From contig JAQFVV010006215.1 of the NCBI GenBank assembly GCA_028023455.1, forward strand, positions 12,315,473 to 12,379,472: a stretch of DNA of 64,000 nucleotides. Reading direction: 5' to 3'. Under the pieces are notes generated by a model that saw nothing but the letters and a program-made list of their open reading frames with translations, had not been told where the DNA came from and made no database searches. Position 1 is the first letter of the stretch. Every line of letters starts with the position of its first letter. The translations under genes and the position numbers were made by a program. This stretch comes from Epiperipatus broadwayi (taxonomy: Eukaryota; Onychophora; Udeonychophora; Euonychophora; Peripatidae). Of this stretch, positions 37,849 through 48,260 are shown piece after piece.

Positions 37849-40214
37849 TGTAACGATCCGGATAATGTCACTTAATGTAAACTGCACTACAGGCCGCCAT
37901 CTAGGCATTTGAACCTAGAAAAATTTATAAAATAGGCAGATACGTAACTAAAAAAAAAAAAAAATTTTTTTTTTTTTAATTTTTTGGTTCCGGTCGTTAG
38001 CCCATGTCACTAGCTCAGGGAGTAGCAAAGATTTAATAATATAATATCTTATCTAATTATATTTCAATATTAAGAAATAAATAAAGTAAGCCACTGCCAG
38101 TAATTAACATACAAAAATTTATTAACGCACATATATAAGATTTAGAATTATTTTAGCATCAGTTTACCTTTTAACATCTAACATTATTTTTTACTTTACT
38201 TTGAATTTTAATTTACATTTTAATTTCTATTATATTATAAGTTTACATTTTAATTAAGTTCGCACAGATGGGATTATAAAAGCTTGTTTTAATATGTTGC
38301 GTATAGATCGGTTACATAGATTTCAACGGTTAAAAACATTTCAAAATGAACATAAACGATCAAAATATAAAATAATTGATACTGACAATTGCAGAGGGAA
38401 ACTTATAAGTAACCCAATAGTATTCACCATAAGATACTTGCATTGTCACCAATAACTTAAAAGACATCTGAATAAATACATTTTAGATACTCACCGTGAG
38501 GTATCATTATTTATCGAATGTCTATATATTTTGATCAAATATGAAATCCAAAACATAATTAACCGATAACGAATTTATGCAAATGTCTATAAACAACTTA
38601 AATTTAATGCATTTTTATTTAGGGTCGAGTATGAATAGACTACATAGATTTGCATTTGAAAATAAAATATTCTATCCCTATTTAACCTTAGGCTAAAATT
38701 CGGAGTCAAACTGGCATCAATTCATCTGATATATCGATGTATTCAATGTAATACGGAATACGGCAGCACCAAAAAAGATTAAGAGAAGACATTGACTCTC
38801 ATCAGATAGGAATATTACATCTATCTAACGAGAAGAACAATAAAAAAAAACTCCATAGAAAGGAACTGCGTTCTCCGTCTTATAATTCCTTCCATAGGCA
38901 AATGGATGAGTGTGGCGTATATATAAACGATTCTGCCAGTAGCGAATCTCCGACTACATCTACTAACTACATCAATATATCCAATCCATTGACCCAATTT
39001 AACAACGAAACAAATAACCTAAGATTACCCTCCCCTAATATAACTTTACAAATCTATACAGCCATTCACGCCCGACTTAAGTTTAACATTTAGATACGTT
39101 CGCACAGATAAATTTTATAAAATTTGTTTTAAAATGTTGAGTATAGATCAGCTGTACAGATTCCGCGGTCAAAAACATTCAAAATAAACACAAACGATCA
39201 AAATACAAAGTCATCGATAACGTCAATTGTTGAGGGAATACAGAAGACCCATTGGTATTCATCATAAGATACCACAGTGACATCATTGACTTATATATTC
39301 TAATCGACTGTGAAAACCACAACATAATCAACCGCTAACGAATCCATGCAACTTCTATACCCAACTTAAATTTCATGCATTTCAATAATTTATACAATAT
39401 ATTAATACAAATAAAAATAATAAAATGGAAATGATTTTAGCAAACTTAACTATATAAATTTAAACAATCAATTATTAATTTGAAAATCAAATAAGAGTTC
39501 ATTTTAAAATTTAGATTAGCTGAATCTTTAGAAAAAACAATGACGAAAGTTCTTAATTACTTTTTTTTGTTGTTGTTAATTTGTAAAGTTCATAGCTCAT
39601 GGTAGAAAAGTCCAGGTTCCTGTTTTAAATTTCCGCGACGCCTCCATTAGAAAGATAATGTTCTGAAGATGGAAATAGCTGGTTCAAGGTATCACAGTCT
39701 TTTCATTTTTTTTTAAATAGAGTGTGGTATGTGCGTCCTATCACATCTCTCAAACACAAAAGGCTGGAACTGTCCAAAAAAACTGTATTTCTCTTTTTAT
39801 ATTATCCACACAGATTCAATCAACAAAACGTCACTAATCCATCACTTTCGTTAGGGTCCGAGCCAAGGCTTGGTGCTTCCATTGGTCAAGCTAATCTCTC
39901 TTTATTTTCTTATCTATCTTTCATCAGATCATTTTAATTATACAAGAGCCCAAGGCTAGCTTGCTTTTCAAACAATTTATAAACAATCATTTCCATTTAC
40001 AGATTACAAGAATTAATTAATACCTGTTTTTATTTTTAAATACTTATTTATTTGTTTTTTTTTTTAAAAAAATATTTTTAAAGTTTGGCATCTGTGCGAA
40101 TGTATATACGTTTAACAAACATTTTAATTTTAGCATTTAGTTTTTTACTTTTATTTGCGAACTTTTAAGTTTTTATTTTAAATTAATGTAACGACATATT
40201 TATATATCGTTACA
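37849..40214 (+). repeat. 3' LTR (2366 bp) with an internal duplication
   Basis: Collinear with the left LTR, but longer because a segment around 38296-38420 (GTATAGATCGGTTACATAG and following) recurs in diverged form at about 39130-39300 (GTATAGATCAGCTGTACAG). Ends ATCGTTACA. A 63-codon frame at 38902-39093 is disrupted in the other LTR copies, so I do not call it a gene. Confidence 0.7.
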
Positions 40215-40552
40215 ATAAAAAATGTGACTTTTCATTTTTTAATTGTAATTTTCTGATATTAATATATTATGTTGTAAACTTCTAGCTTTCTTCAGCACAA
40301 AGCATTTTTTTATTCAAATTTATTTAATATCTGATGATAAACTATAATACTTTGACATAAATAATTATATCCATGTCATGCATCAGCAGCCATAGCTTAA
40401 GACATATTAAAATAAACTTAGTAAAAAAAAAAAAACAGTACTGTTATGTTTATGATCTAAATAAATAAAATTTGGTTACTGGTACTAATGTAATTCATTT
40501 ACGAAACAAATTCTTGTCAATCTTTTGATTGCTAAAAACAAAATACAATTAA

Positions 40553-41400
40553 CATGTATTTAAATGGATAAGGTCCTATACATGAGGAGTCAGAGTGACT
40601 TGAGGTCAACATGGGCATGGCAATAATATTGCCATCAGCATGGGATTTGCACGTTTCATTTTCAGATTTTCAGTAGTATGGATGGTGAAGATTTGGAGAT
40701 TGGAGTATGAAGAGTTTCTGGATGATGAAGAGTTGGAGGTTGGAGTATGAAGAGTTTCTATCTTAATATAATCTGAATACTGATTATATATGTGTGTAGA
40801 TGATAATCTGGAACAACTGATGAGGGCTGGTTTAGCACAAAATAGGATATTGGTGATTATTTATCTTTTCTATGTGTGCGGTCATGTGTATCAGTGGTAT
40901 GGAATAGTGTGGATAGTTGACGAGTACTTGAAAGTCTGAGTTTAAATCCCTTATATAGGCTCCAGGTATGTGAAGAGTGCCTGTATTTCAAATATTTACA
41001 CATTAAGCCTGCATCCTGCCCATCCCTCTTCTATGTATTTAAATGAAAAGATCCTATACATGAAGGGTCAGAGTGACTTGAAGTCAACATGGGTATAGCA
41101 ATAATATTGGCATTAGCATCATTTCGTTTTCAGATTTTCAGTGGTATGGGTAGCTGAAGACTTTGAGATTGGAGTAGATTGAAGCCTATCCATTAAAATA
41201 TAAAGAAGTGCTATCTTAATATATACTTAACACTGATTATATATATATATGGGAGATGATAAGGATCAACTGATGAGTGCTGGTTTAGCACAAAATACAT
41301 TTTATCTTTTCTACATGTGTGTGGTCATGTGTAACAGTGGTATGAGATAGTGTGGATAGCTGATGGGTTCTTGAAAGTCTGAGTTCAAATACCTATATTT
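40553..41400 (+). mobile_element. Tandem pair of tRNA-related SINE units
   Basis: Two direct units (40553-41031 and 41032-about 41400) share GGTCAGAGTGACTTGAGGTC-like starts, AACTGATGAG-GCTGGTTTAGCACAAAAT and a tRNA-like end. The end reads AGTGGTATGGAATAGTGTGG (A-box-like) followed by GAGTTTAAATCCC (40938-40950) or GAGTTCAAATACC (41381-41393) as B-box-like sequence. The first unit has a further tail to ATCCTGCCCATCCCTCTTC. Non-coding. Confidence 0.6.
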
Positions 41401-42427
41401 ACAATTAACATTTATATAACAAATTGTTAACTTGAATAAATAAATATGTATCACATACATGAAATAATAAAATGTAATAAATTACAAATGCAATATTGAC
41501 TAATTTTTGAAATATATGGACAGACCAGCCAAAGTCTAAGAGATTAAATAAACTTATTAGAAGGAAAAAAATTAAAACATAAAAAATATTATCAAATAAA
41601 ACCTCATCCACCCCATCTGACAGAACAAGGGAGGAACCCAAAATAATCAGAATGGTTCTCTGGTTTGCACATCTATAGTAGTATATACTTTTGCTGACAC
41701 ATACTCTATGCAGGAACACTTCTGCATCAATCGGCCAAATGACACTGACATGTGAAATCGTGGGGCCATGTAATACATATTTTTGTAAAGTGCATTTTGC
41801 ATAGTTATCAATTTTTTTAATAATGGCTGAAATATTAGAACAATTAATGGGGATTTTTTTTTTGACACAAACAGTATTATTCTCTCAGATTTACTTAGTA
41901 ATGGTCAGATAATTTATCTGCAAGTTCAGAAACATTTACATAATGTGATAAAATGTAAATATCTCATTTTGGGCAAAGAAAAGAGTGCAAACTCCATCCC
42001 AACAGCATCATCTTTCAAAGCCTTGAGTGTGAGATTAATTAAATTCAGCATGATCCAGTTTATCTATCAACCATATTTGCTCAATTTCACTTCATGCTAA
42101 TTTTTTTTTAATCTCTCAAATGAAAAAATACATCTTTTTTTTTTTTTGTGGAAGTGGTGAAAAAAAATGCTGCAGGCATTAAAAGGCATCACTTTGCAAG
42201 TATTTCAGGACTATTTTGAAAAATGAAAAACACATTTAGACCGGTGAATTGCATCAAATGGATAATAATTTGAAACAGATTAAATTTATAACACTTAAAA
42301 ATGAATAAACAATTCTTTATTATAAAATTCTGGCTATTTTTGGGTCTCCTCTCATATATATGAATTATTGTTAAATTTAAATTACACTAAAAAAAAAAAA
42401 ATCCAATTAGTTTAAGATATAGTTAGT

Positions 42428-42760
42428 ATGTATAATAACATTGATCCGGAGGTTGCTATTTGTTGTTTTATGGATTTATATAATAAAGATAAAGGGGTAA
42501 AATTAAAAATTGAGGGTTTTCTTTTATATGAAATATTAGTGATTTGTTGTAGGGACCTTATTTTTAAATATGGGGATGAATTTTATAAGCAAAAAGAGGG
42601 TTTAAGTATGGGTAATAGTGTCTGAGTGGTTTTTTGGCAGGAATATATATGTATAAGTTTGAAGAGCAATTTTTTAATTATAATAGAAATAAACCAATTT
42701 TTTATGTTAGATATGTTGTTTATGGTTTTCAATGGTAATAAAATAAATGCAGATAATTTT
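42428..42760 (+). pseudogene. Penelope RT fragment (motifs A-C), element A
   Basis: The first frame reads MYNNIDPEVAICCFMDLYNK, the end of RT motif A in Penelope proteins, and continues to EFYKQKEGLSMGNSV, the motif B core (Q-x-x-G-x-x-M-G-x-x). It then meets a stop. In the following sequence FYVRYVVYGF stands where the catalytic YVDD of motif C is expected, so the active site is lost. Confidence 0.7.
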
Positions 42761-42773
42761 TTGAGTTATATTA

Positions 42774-43244
42774 ATGGTAGAGTTGAAAAAATCATATATT
42801 AATGTTATTGAATATATGGATGTTAGAATTTTTAAAAAAATTAATAGGAATGGTAGTGTTAGTATAGAAACATCTGTGTTTAGAAAAAAAACATTTTTTG
42901 GATTATCAAATAATTGGTTTTCAGATATTAATAATCATAGTAAAATTAATATTGTTAATAATAAAATTATTAGGGCAATTAGGTTATGTTCAAATAGTAA
43001 TTTGTTTGGGAATGAGATTGATATTATTAGGAATGAATGTTTTATGAATGATTATCCTAGGGGTGTAGTTAAACATTTGTTTTCTAATAAAAATATAAAT
43101 AAAATAAAAAATAGAATGGGATTAGATAGGAGTAGGAATAGAGAAAAGATTGTTTATGTTAGTTTTAATATATCTAAAGATTTATTTATTAAAGTTAAGA
43201 AATTAGTTAAAATGATTAATAGGAAATATAATGTTTCAATTTGA
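42774..43244 (+). pseudogene. Penelope RT thumb/linker region, element A
   Basis: This 156-codon frame follows the motif C remnant. It contains IEYMDVRIFKKINRNGSVSI, which corresponds to the L-D-(V/I)-x-(I/V) stretch with following strand in Penelope RTs, and later the PRGVVKHLF segment. It leads towards the endonuclease after a frame break. Lys-, Asn- and Ile-rich because of the AT bias. Confidence 0.6.
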
Positions 43245-43316
43245 CCAGTTTATAAAAAGAAAGCTAGTTTAAATCTTTTAATTAATAATAATGGGGACTA
43301 AAATAGATTAGATATT

Positions 43317-43610
43317 ATGAATTCAGTTTATTTGATAAAATGTTTGAATTGTTTTAGAAAGAATGTAGCAATGACATATGTTGGGACTAGTAAAAATAAA
43401 TTAAAAACAAGATTAAAACAGCATTTAGGTGATAAAAATTCTGCTGTTTACATTCACATGAATAAATTTAGGCATGGGAATTTTGATATAAAGCCTTTGG
43501 AATGTATTGAGTCATATAATGAAAGTATGATAAAAGAAAGTGTATACATTAATGAAATAAAACCAGAATTAAATAGGATGTTAATAGATAAACAAAAAAG
43601 AAAACAATAG
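43317..43610 (+). pseudogene. GIY-YIG endonuclease domain, Penelope element A
   Basis: A 97-codon frame starts MNSVYLIKCLNC, then has MTYVGTSKNKLKTRLKQH, a spacer, AVYIHMNKFRHGNFD and a late ESVYINEIKPELN. The V-Y-x-I-x-C-x-x-C ... x-Y-V-G-x-T spacing is that of Penelope GIY-YIG domains; the Arg in KTRLKQH and the Glu in KESVYI are the likely catalytic pair. The domain itself looks intact, but the upstream RT is broken. Confidence 0.8.
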
Positions 43611-43820
43611 ATTTTTAATTGTTTTAAAGGATATATATAGATTTTTTTTTTTAATAAAAGGAAATTGTTTCTCTTTGAGTTGTGTTTGTTGGTAATAGGA
43701 AAGGGGAGTGAGATAAGGTATATTTTTGGTTATGAATATATTTTGTAATTTTTTGTTTATTATTTATTTACTTTTATGGAATATGTGTTATTTGTTATAT
43801 ATTTATTTTATTTTAGTGTG

Positions 43821-43856
43821 CCTTAAAAAAGACTATATAAAATAGTCGAAATGTTG
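43821..43856 (+). ncRNA. Hammerhead-like 3' hairpin of Penelope element A (degenerate)
   Basis: GACTAT and ATAGTC (43831-43836, 43842-43847) form a stem directly followed by GAAATGTTG, matching stem II plus the GAAA box of hammerhead ribozymes. The preceding CCTTAAAAAA stands in place of the CUGAUGA box. Such hairpins occur in Penelope-like elements; this copy should be inactive. Confidence 0.45.
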
Positions 43857-43984
43857 GATTTTTTTTCCATGTAAATGTCATATAAAAAACAAGTTTTAAA
43901 AAGGAGTTAGTTTGTTTTATTTCTATTTTGGATATTACGAACTATTTTGAAAAAAAGAACTCTGTGCTTGATATATTAAATTAT

Positions 43985-44945
43985 TCTATATAGGTTCGTT
44001 AAGTTTGTTAGTGTAAGGGAGGGTTAATCTTGGGTTAGTTGTTTCGTGATTAAATTGGGTTAAGGTATTGGATATATTGGTGTAATTAGTAAATGGAGTA
44101 CGAAGATCCGCTACGTGCAGGATCACATATATGCCGCACTTGGGCTAAATAAGTCCCATTTCTTAATGACTATCGGAAGCAGACGTATTCCCTGCTCCTT
44201 GGATAACCCCATTAGCCTATTGAATGGGATAGTAAGATGGCAAAAAGGGCCGCAATCTCTTCCTATGGAGTTTTCTTTTTTTATTGATCTCTTCTTGCCA
44301 GACACCAGACAGATGTAACATTCCTGTACTGGACGAGAGACAATTTCTTCTCTATACTATGCTGTTCAAATGTGCATTCCTGACAGTATGGTGTTGTGCT
44401 GCCGTATTCATGCTGCATTGAATACATCAATATATTAGATAGATTGGCGTTGGTTTGACTGCGAACTATTGGCCTAGGGTTGAATAAGGGCTATAGGATA
44501 TTTTCTTTTTGGAACGAATCCGTATAGTGTATCTACACTCAACATTATAAAACAAACTCTTTTTAAAATCCATATGTGTGGATTTTCTAAATAATAATTT
44601 AAAATTAATAATATCTGAATTTATTCCTCAATTTTAAATATATATGCGTCAGTAAATCTTTTGTGTGTGTTAATTCTGGCAGTAGCTTATTTATTTATTT
44701 TATGAAAATACTTTTTATTAAAATATTTCTTTTAAGCAAGTTTATATTAAATTTCTGGGTCTCCATGAGCTAGTGGCATGGGCTGGCGGTCATAATAAAA
44801 TATATATGTAAAAATTAGATCTTAACAGTACGTATCTGCCTACTATAGAAATTTTCCAGGTTCAAATAGCCTGGTGGCACCCTTGTACGGCACATACGAT
44901 GACACTCCAACTTCTTAATACACCCCGACGGATATAATATATATA
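43985..44945 (-). repeat. Third LTR copy (fragment), inverted relative to 34952-40214
   Basis: On the minus strand it follows the first kilobase of the LTR. Complements of GAACCTAG, CATGTCACTAGCTCAGGGAG, ATGTTGAGTATAGATCGG and CCTAAGATTACCCTCCC are recognisable. The outer end near 44932-44945 has lost the TGTAACGATCCGG start. A 67-codon plus frame and its minus-strand shadow in it are not conserved in the other copies. Confidence 0.65.
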
Positions 44946-45420
44946 TATTGAGTTATGTGTCACATGGCATAACGTGTGTGCACGTATATAAAGTTGAAAG
45001 GAAAAGTATAAATAAACACACACAAAATTTTTGTTGACATTTTTTATATTACTCTGGAGTAACAGTTAAGGATTAAATAATTTTGAATTTAAAATTTTTT
45101 TTTATTATGAATTAAACATATATGTGTGTGTGTGTGTGAAAACAGTCATTAAAATATGCATTTTATTTTTTTATTATTATATGACACTTCAAATATGTTC
45201 ATAAATTGCGTTTTATGCATTGACATATTTGTACATCATAATATCATTTCTTTTTGAATTGAACAAAATCAGAAGGCTTAATTTATATACAATGGTCAAA
45301 TATCCAATATAAAAAATATTATTTGTCTACAATGTTGTTATTGATATATACTTAATATAATAATCAATCTTAATAAAAGTGAAACAAACTAATTATATTT
45401 ACAGTTATTTAATTATCAAC

Positions 45421-45453
45421 CCGGCTTTCATCTCATATTGAGACCTTTTCAAG
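45421..45453 (-). ncRNA. Hammerhead-like 3' hairpin of Penelope element B
   Basis: On the minus strand CTTGAAAAGG precedes a TCTCA/TGAGA stem, then TGAAAGCC. The order resembles CUGANGA, stem II, GAAA, with the first box altered. Comparable to 43821-43856 in element A. Confidence 0.45.
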
Positions 45454-45813
45454 AAATAAAGTTTTATACATCACATGACTTATTTAATTACATTTACACC
45501 ACTTATTAGACATTATTTTATTTTCAACAATATAATTAACATTACACATATAAATACATAAAATGGCATAAAATAAAAAATAAAATTACATAAAAAAGTA
45601 ACAATAGTAATAATAACTTTAAATTTATATAAATACATATATTTTAATATACCTATATAAATAAATAAATATTCAACTTCCCCTTCCCTTTTATAAATCT
45701 TCATTCGCAATTCAATCCTAGCTTTTTACCACAATTTTTATTAAATGTTCCAATTATCTAATAATGCCAATTTTCCACATAATCTGGCTGGATCTCTAAC
45801 TATATTTACACAT

Positions 45814-46085
45814 CTATCCAAATTTTCCTGAATGTATAGTTTCATAACATATCCTTTTCCGATAATTTTTCATATGTTTTATAACTCTAATATTTTTCTC
45901 ACATTCCATTTTATGACCAGTATCTAAATAATGTATATATGGACCTGATCTAATATCTTTCCTATTAATCGCACTATCATGCGTCTTCCCTCTATGACTT
46001 ATCATTCATCCTGTAAGTCCTATATATACCTTATTACAACTCCCACATTCAATTTTATAAACCATTTCTCCCTTACTATTCATCC
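45814..46085 (-). pseudogene. GIY-YIG endonuclease remnant, Penelope element B
   Basis: The minus strand reads GEMVYKIECGSCNKVYIG, an in-frame stop, then MISHRGKTHDSAINRKDIRS and GPYIHYLDTGHKMECEKNI. This is the same domain as in element C (VYKIECGSCNKVYIGQT). The stop after YIGLTG and later frame breaks make it dead. Confidence 0.7.
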
Positions 46086-46137
46086 CATCTATCTTAATTG
46101 TATATTATAACCATCTACCCAAATCATCTGGTAACTT

Positions 46138-46208
46138 TTGGCATCCATTGATTACTCTGATTGGCACAGGGTGGCACTGTTGTATGGAGAGAGTTTTGCC
46201 TTGTTTAA
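46138..46208. mobile_element. SINE-like element 'S', copy 4, inserted in Penelope element B
   Basis: A 71-bp insert contains GGCATCCATTGATTACTCTG and TGTATGGAGAGAGTTTTGCC. TAACTT flanks it on both sides (46132-46137, 46209-46214). Comparison with element C shows that the uninterrupted Penelope sequence (GAGAAGTTACCAGATGAT) is restored when the insert and one repeat are removed. Confidence 0.75.
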
Positions 46209-46756
46209 TAACTTCTCTCTTGCTTTTTATACATTTCGCTTGAATACTGAATAGACTTACAATGTTTATATTTATTCTTATCATACTTATTTCTACTATT
46301 TATATTTTGATTTCTAAAAATTGTTTTAATTATCTTTCTTTTATAACCTATTTTAACATAATCATTCTCAACTTCTAATTGTTGCTCATATGCCTCTTTC
46401 TTATCATTCTTTAACTTAAATCCCTTTAAAACCCCTACTTTTTGACACCATGGCTGATATGATTTTGAATCAATTAAACCTCTAATTTTTCTATCTTTAA
46501 TATAATATTTTACCACTATTTCATTCATCATTTTTCTCTTCACAAAAATATCTAAGTATTTTAATCCATTTATCTCTTTCTCCACTGTAAACCTAATTTT
46601 ATATTTATTATTATTCAATTCATTAAAAATCTTGTCAATACTTCTACCATTTCCAATAACAATATCATCATACATATACCCATAATATTCTATAATTCCA
46701 TTATTCTTTATAAACTCATCTACTACACCCTCCTCTACTGATAATATCCCACTCAT
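46205..46756 (-). pseudogene. Penelope RT fragment (motif C and beyond), element B
   Basis: The frame contains IEYYGYMYDDIVIGNGRSID, in which MYDD replaces the YVDD catalytic motif. It continues INGLKYLDIFVKRKMMNEIV, then SYQPWCQKVGVLKGF. It is nearly the same as element C at 47476-47832. Upstream frames are broken. Confidence 0.75.
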
Positions 46757-47014
46757 TGACCACCCTATAACCCATCCCTTTTATACACTCCAAAATTCTT
46801 CCTTATATTTAAAATACAAAGCCTCATCCACCATTACTACAGTTTCATAAATAACATATCTAATCCTTTGATAAAACATTACATATTTTCAATTTAGTTC
46901 TAACTACTTTTATACTATCTTTTCTAGGTATACTTTGGTACATTGTCTCAATATCAAATGATGCAATCATTCCATTTCTACTTAACTTAATATTCCTTAA
47001 CTTATTAATAATTT

Positions 47015-47233
47015 TATACTATCTTTTCTAGGTATACTTTGGTACATTGTCTCAATATCAAATGATGCAATCATTCCATTTCTACTTAACTTAATATTCC
47101 TTAACTTATTAATAATTTGTATTCTCAACAAATTATTAATAAGTTAAGGAATATTAAGTTAAGTAGAAATGGAATGATTGCATCATTTGATATTGAGACA
47201 ATGTACCAAAGTATACCTAGAAAAGATAGTATA
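47015..47233. repeat. Perfect 106-bp palindrome at the Penelope B/C junction
   Basis: Arms 47015-47120 and 47128-47233 are exact reverse complements by base-by-base reading. The loop is only 7 nt (ATTCTCA). Both arms are the start of the Penelope RT coding region (motif A). The rest of B and C is visibly more diverged than these arms. Confidence 0.9.
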
Positions 47234-47365
47234 GAAGTAGTTAGGACTAAATTGAAAATATGTAATGTTTTATCAAAGGATTATATATATGTTATTTGTG
47301 AATCTGTAATAATGGTAGATGAGGCTTTGTATTTTAAATATAAGGAAGAATTTTGGAGTATATAA
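47117..47365 (+). pseudogene. Penelope RT motif A fragment, element C
   Basis: The frame includes SRNGMIASFDIETMYQSIPR, in which FDIETMYQSIP is the Penelope form of RT motif A (F-D-V-x-S-L-F-T-N-V-P in others), with the first catalytic Asp. It ends at YFKYKEEFWSI followed by a stop, where motif B should start. Confidence 0.75.
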
Positions 47366-47475
47366 AAGGGATGGGTTATAAGGTGGTCAATGAGTTGGAT
47401 ATTATCATCAGTAGAGGAGGGTGTAGTAGATGAGTTTATAAAAAAAATAAAGGAATTTTAGAATATTATAGGTAT

Positions 47476-47832
47476 GTGGATGATATTATTGTTATTGGAA
47501 ATGGTAGAAGTATTGACAAGATTTTTAATGAATTGAATAATAATAAATATAAAATTAGGTTTACAGTAGAGAAAAAGATAAATGGATTAAAACACTTAGA
47601 TATTTTTGTGAAGAGAGGAATGATGAATGAAATAATGGTAAAGCATTATATTAATGATAGAAAAATTAGAGGTTTAACTGATCCAAAATCATATCAGCCA
47701 TGGTGTCAAAGAGTAGGGGTTTTAAAGAGATTTAAGTTAAAGAATGATAAACTTACATTAGATAAGAAAGAGGCATATGAACAAAAATTAGTAGAGAATG
47801 ATTATGTTAAAATAGGATATAAAAGAAAGTAA
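47476..47832 (+). pseudogene. Penelope RT motif C fragment, element C
   Basis: The sequence just upstream reads EYYRYVDDIIVIGNGRSIDK, an intact YVDD box. It is followed by INGLKHLDIFVKRGMMNEIM and SYQPWCQRVGVLKRFKLKND. This segment is better preserved than in element B. It ends at GYKRK before a frame break. Confidence 0.8.
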
Positions 47833-47934
47833 TTAAAACAATTTTTAGAAATCAAAATATAAATAGTAGAAATAAGTAAGATAAGAATAAATATAAACAT
47901 TGTTAAGTGGAAGTCTATTCCGTATTCAAGGAAT

Positions 47935-48260
47935 GTGTATAAAAAGTTAGCAAGAGAGAAGTTACCAGATGATATAAGAATAGCTTGGGAAAATACTAAG
48001 TCTTTGGATAGATGGTTATGTAATACAAATAAGATAGATGGTATGAATAGTAAGGGAGAAATGGTTTATAAAATTGAATGTGGGAGTTGTAATAAGGTAT
48101 ATATAGGACAGACATGACATATGATAACTGATAGAGGGAAGGAGCATGATAGAACTATTAATATGAAAGATATTAGATCAGGTCCACATATACATTATTT
48201 AGATACTGGTCATAAAATGAGTGTGAGAAGAATATTAGTTATAAAATGTGAAAAATTATC
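47935..48260 (+). pseudogene. Penelope connector and GIY-YIG remnant, element C
   Basis: The first frame has LARELPDDI-like text (MYKKLAREKLPDDIRIAWEN) and ends MVYKIECGSCNKVYIGQT, the V-Y-x-I-x-C-x-x-C-x-x-x-Y-I-G-Q-T signature of Penelope GIY-YIG. A stop follows. ITDRGKEHDR and GPHIHYLDTGHKM are then readable to about 48225. Confidence 0.75.

Larger units (their letters stand above)
34952..40214 (+). mobile_element. Non-autonomous LTR retrotransposon with long LTRs and short interior
   Basis: Two collinear, diverged LTR copies (34952-37119 and 37849-40214) each start TGTAACGATCCGG and end CGTTACA. They flank a 729-bp interior. The 4-bp ATAA duplication lies just outside both ends (34948-34951, 40215-40218). 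The interior contains no gag or pol frame. Just before the right LTR it reads GGCCCAAGTTGGGTGGCCAG, in the polypurine-tract position, although it is not very purine-rich. No convincing primer-binding site follows the left LTR. The arrangement resembles LARD-type Gypsy derivatives with the interior mostly lost. LTR divergence suggests an old insertion. Confidence 0.7.
42412..43935 (+). mobile_element. Penelope-like element A, 5'-truncated and degenerate
   Basis: It begins within reverse transcriptase motif A and runs through RT remnants, a GIY-YIG endonuclease and a 3' tail with a hammerhead-like hairpin. Penelope-like elements are retroelements whose single protein joins an RT related to telomerase to a GIY-YIG nuclease. 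Codons are strongly A/T-ending, like those of the other two copies, but the sequence is a different subfamily from B and C. Confidence 0.8.
45330..47120 (-). mobile_element. Penelope-like element B, degenerate, minus strand
   Basis: It holds RT motif C (46205-46756), GIY-YIG (45814-46085) and a hammerhead-like tail (45421-45453), all on the minus strand. It is joined head to head with element C at 47121-47127. A SINE-like insert splits it at 46138-46208. About 100 bp at its 5' end is tandemly duplicated (about 46908-47010 and 47015-47120). Confidence 0.8.

Noticed and set aside
38902-39093. 63-codon frame in the right LTR
   Set aside because: The frame is broken in the other two LTR copies, so it is not maintained.
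40819-40850. Functional hammerhead ribozyme in the SINE units
   Set aside because: The GAAA box is AAAA and stems I and III were not found; kept only as a weak observation.
41647-41868. 73-codon frame as a missing USP34 exon
   Set aside because: Acceptor phase incompatible with exon 50633-50759 and no USP34-like residues.
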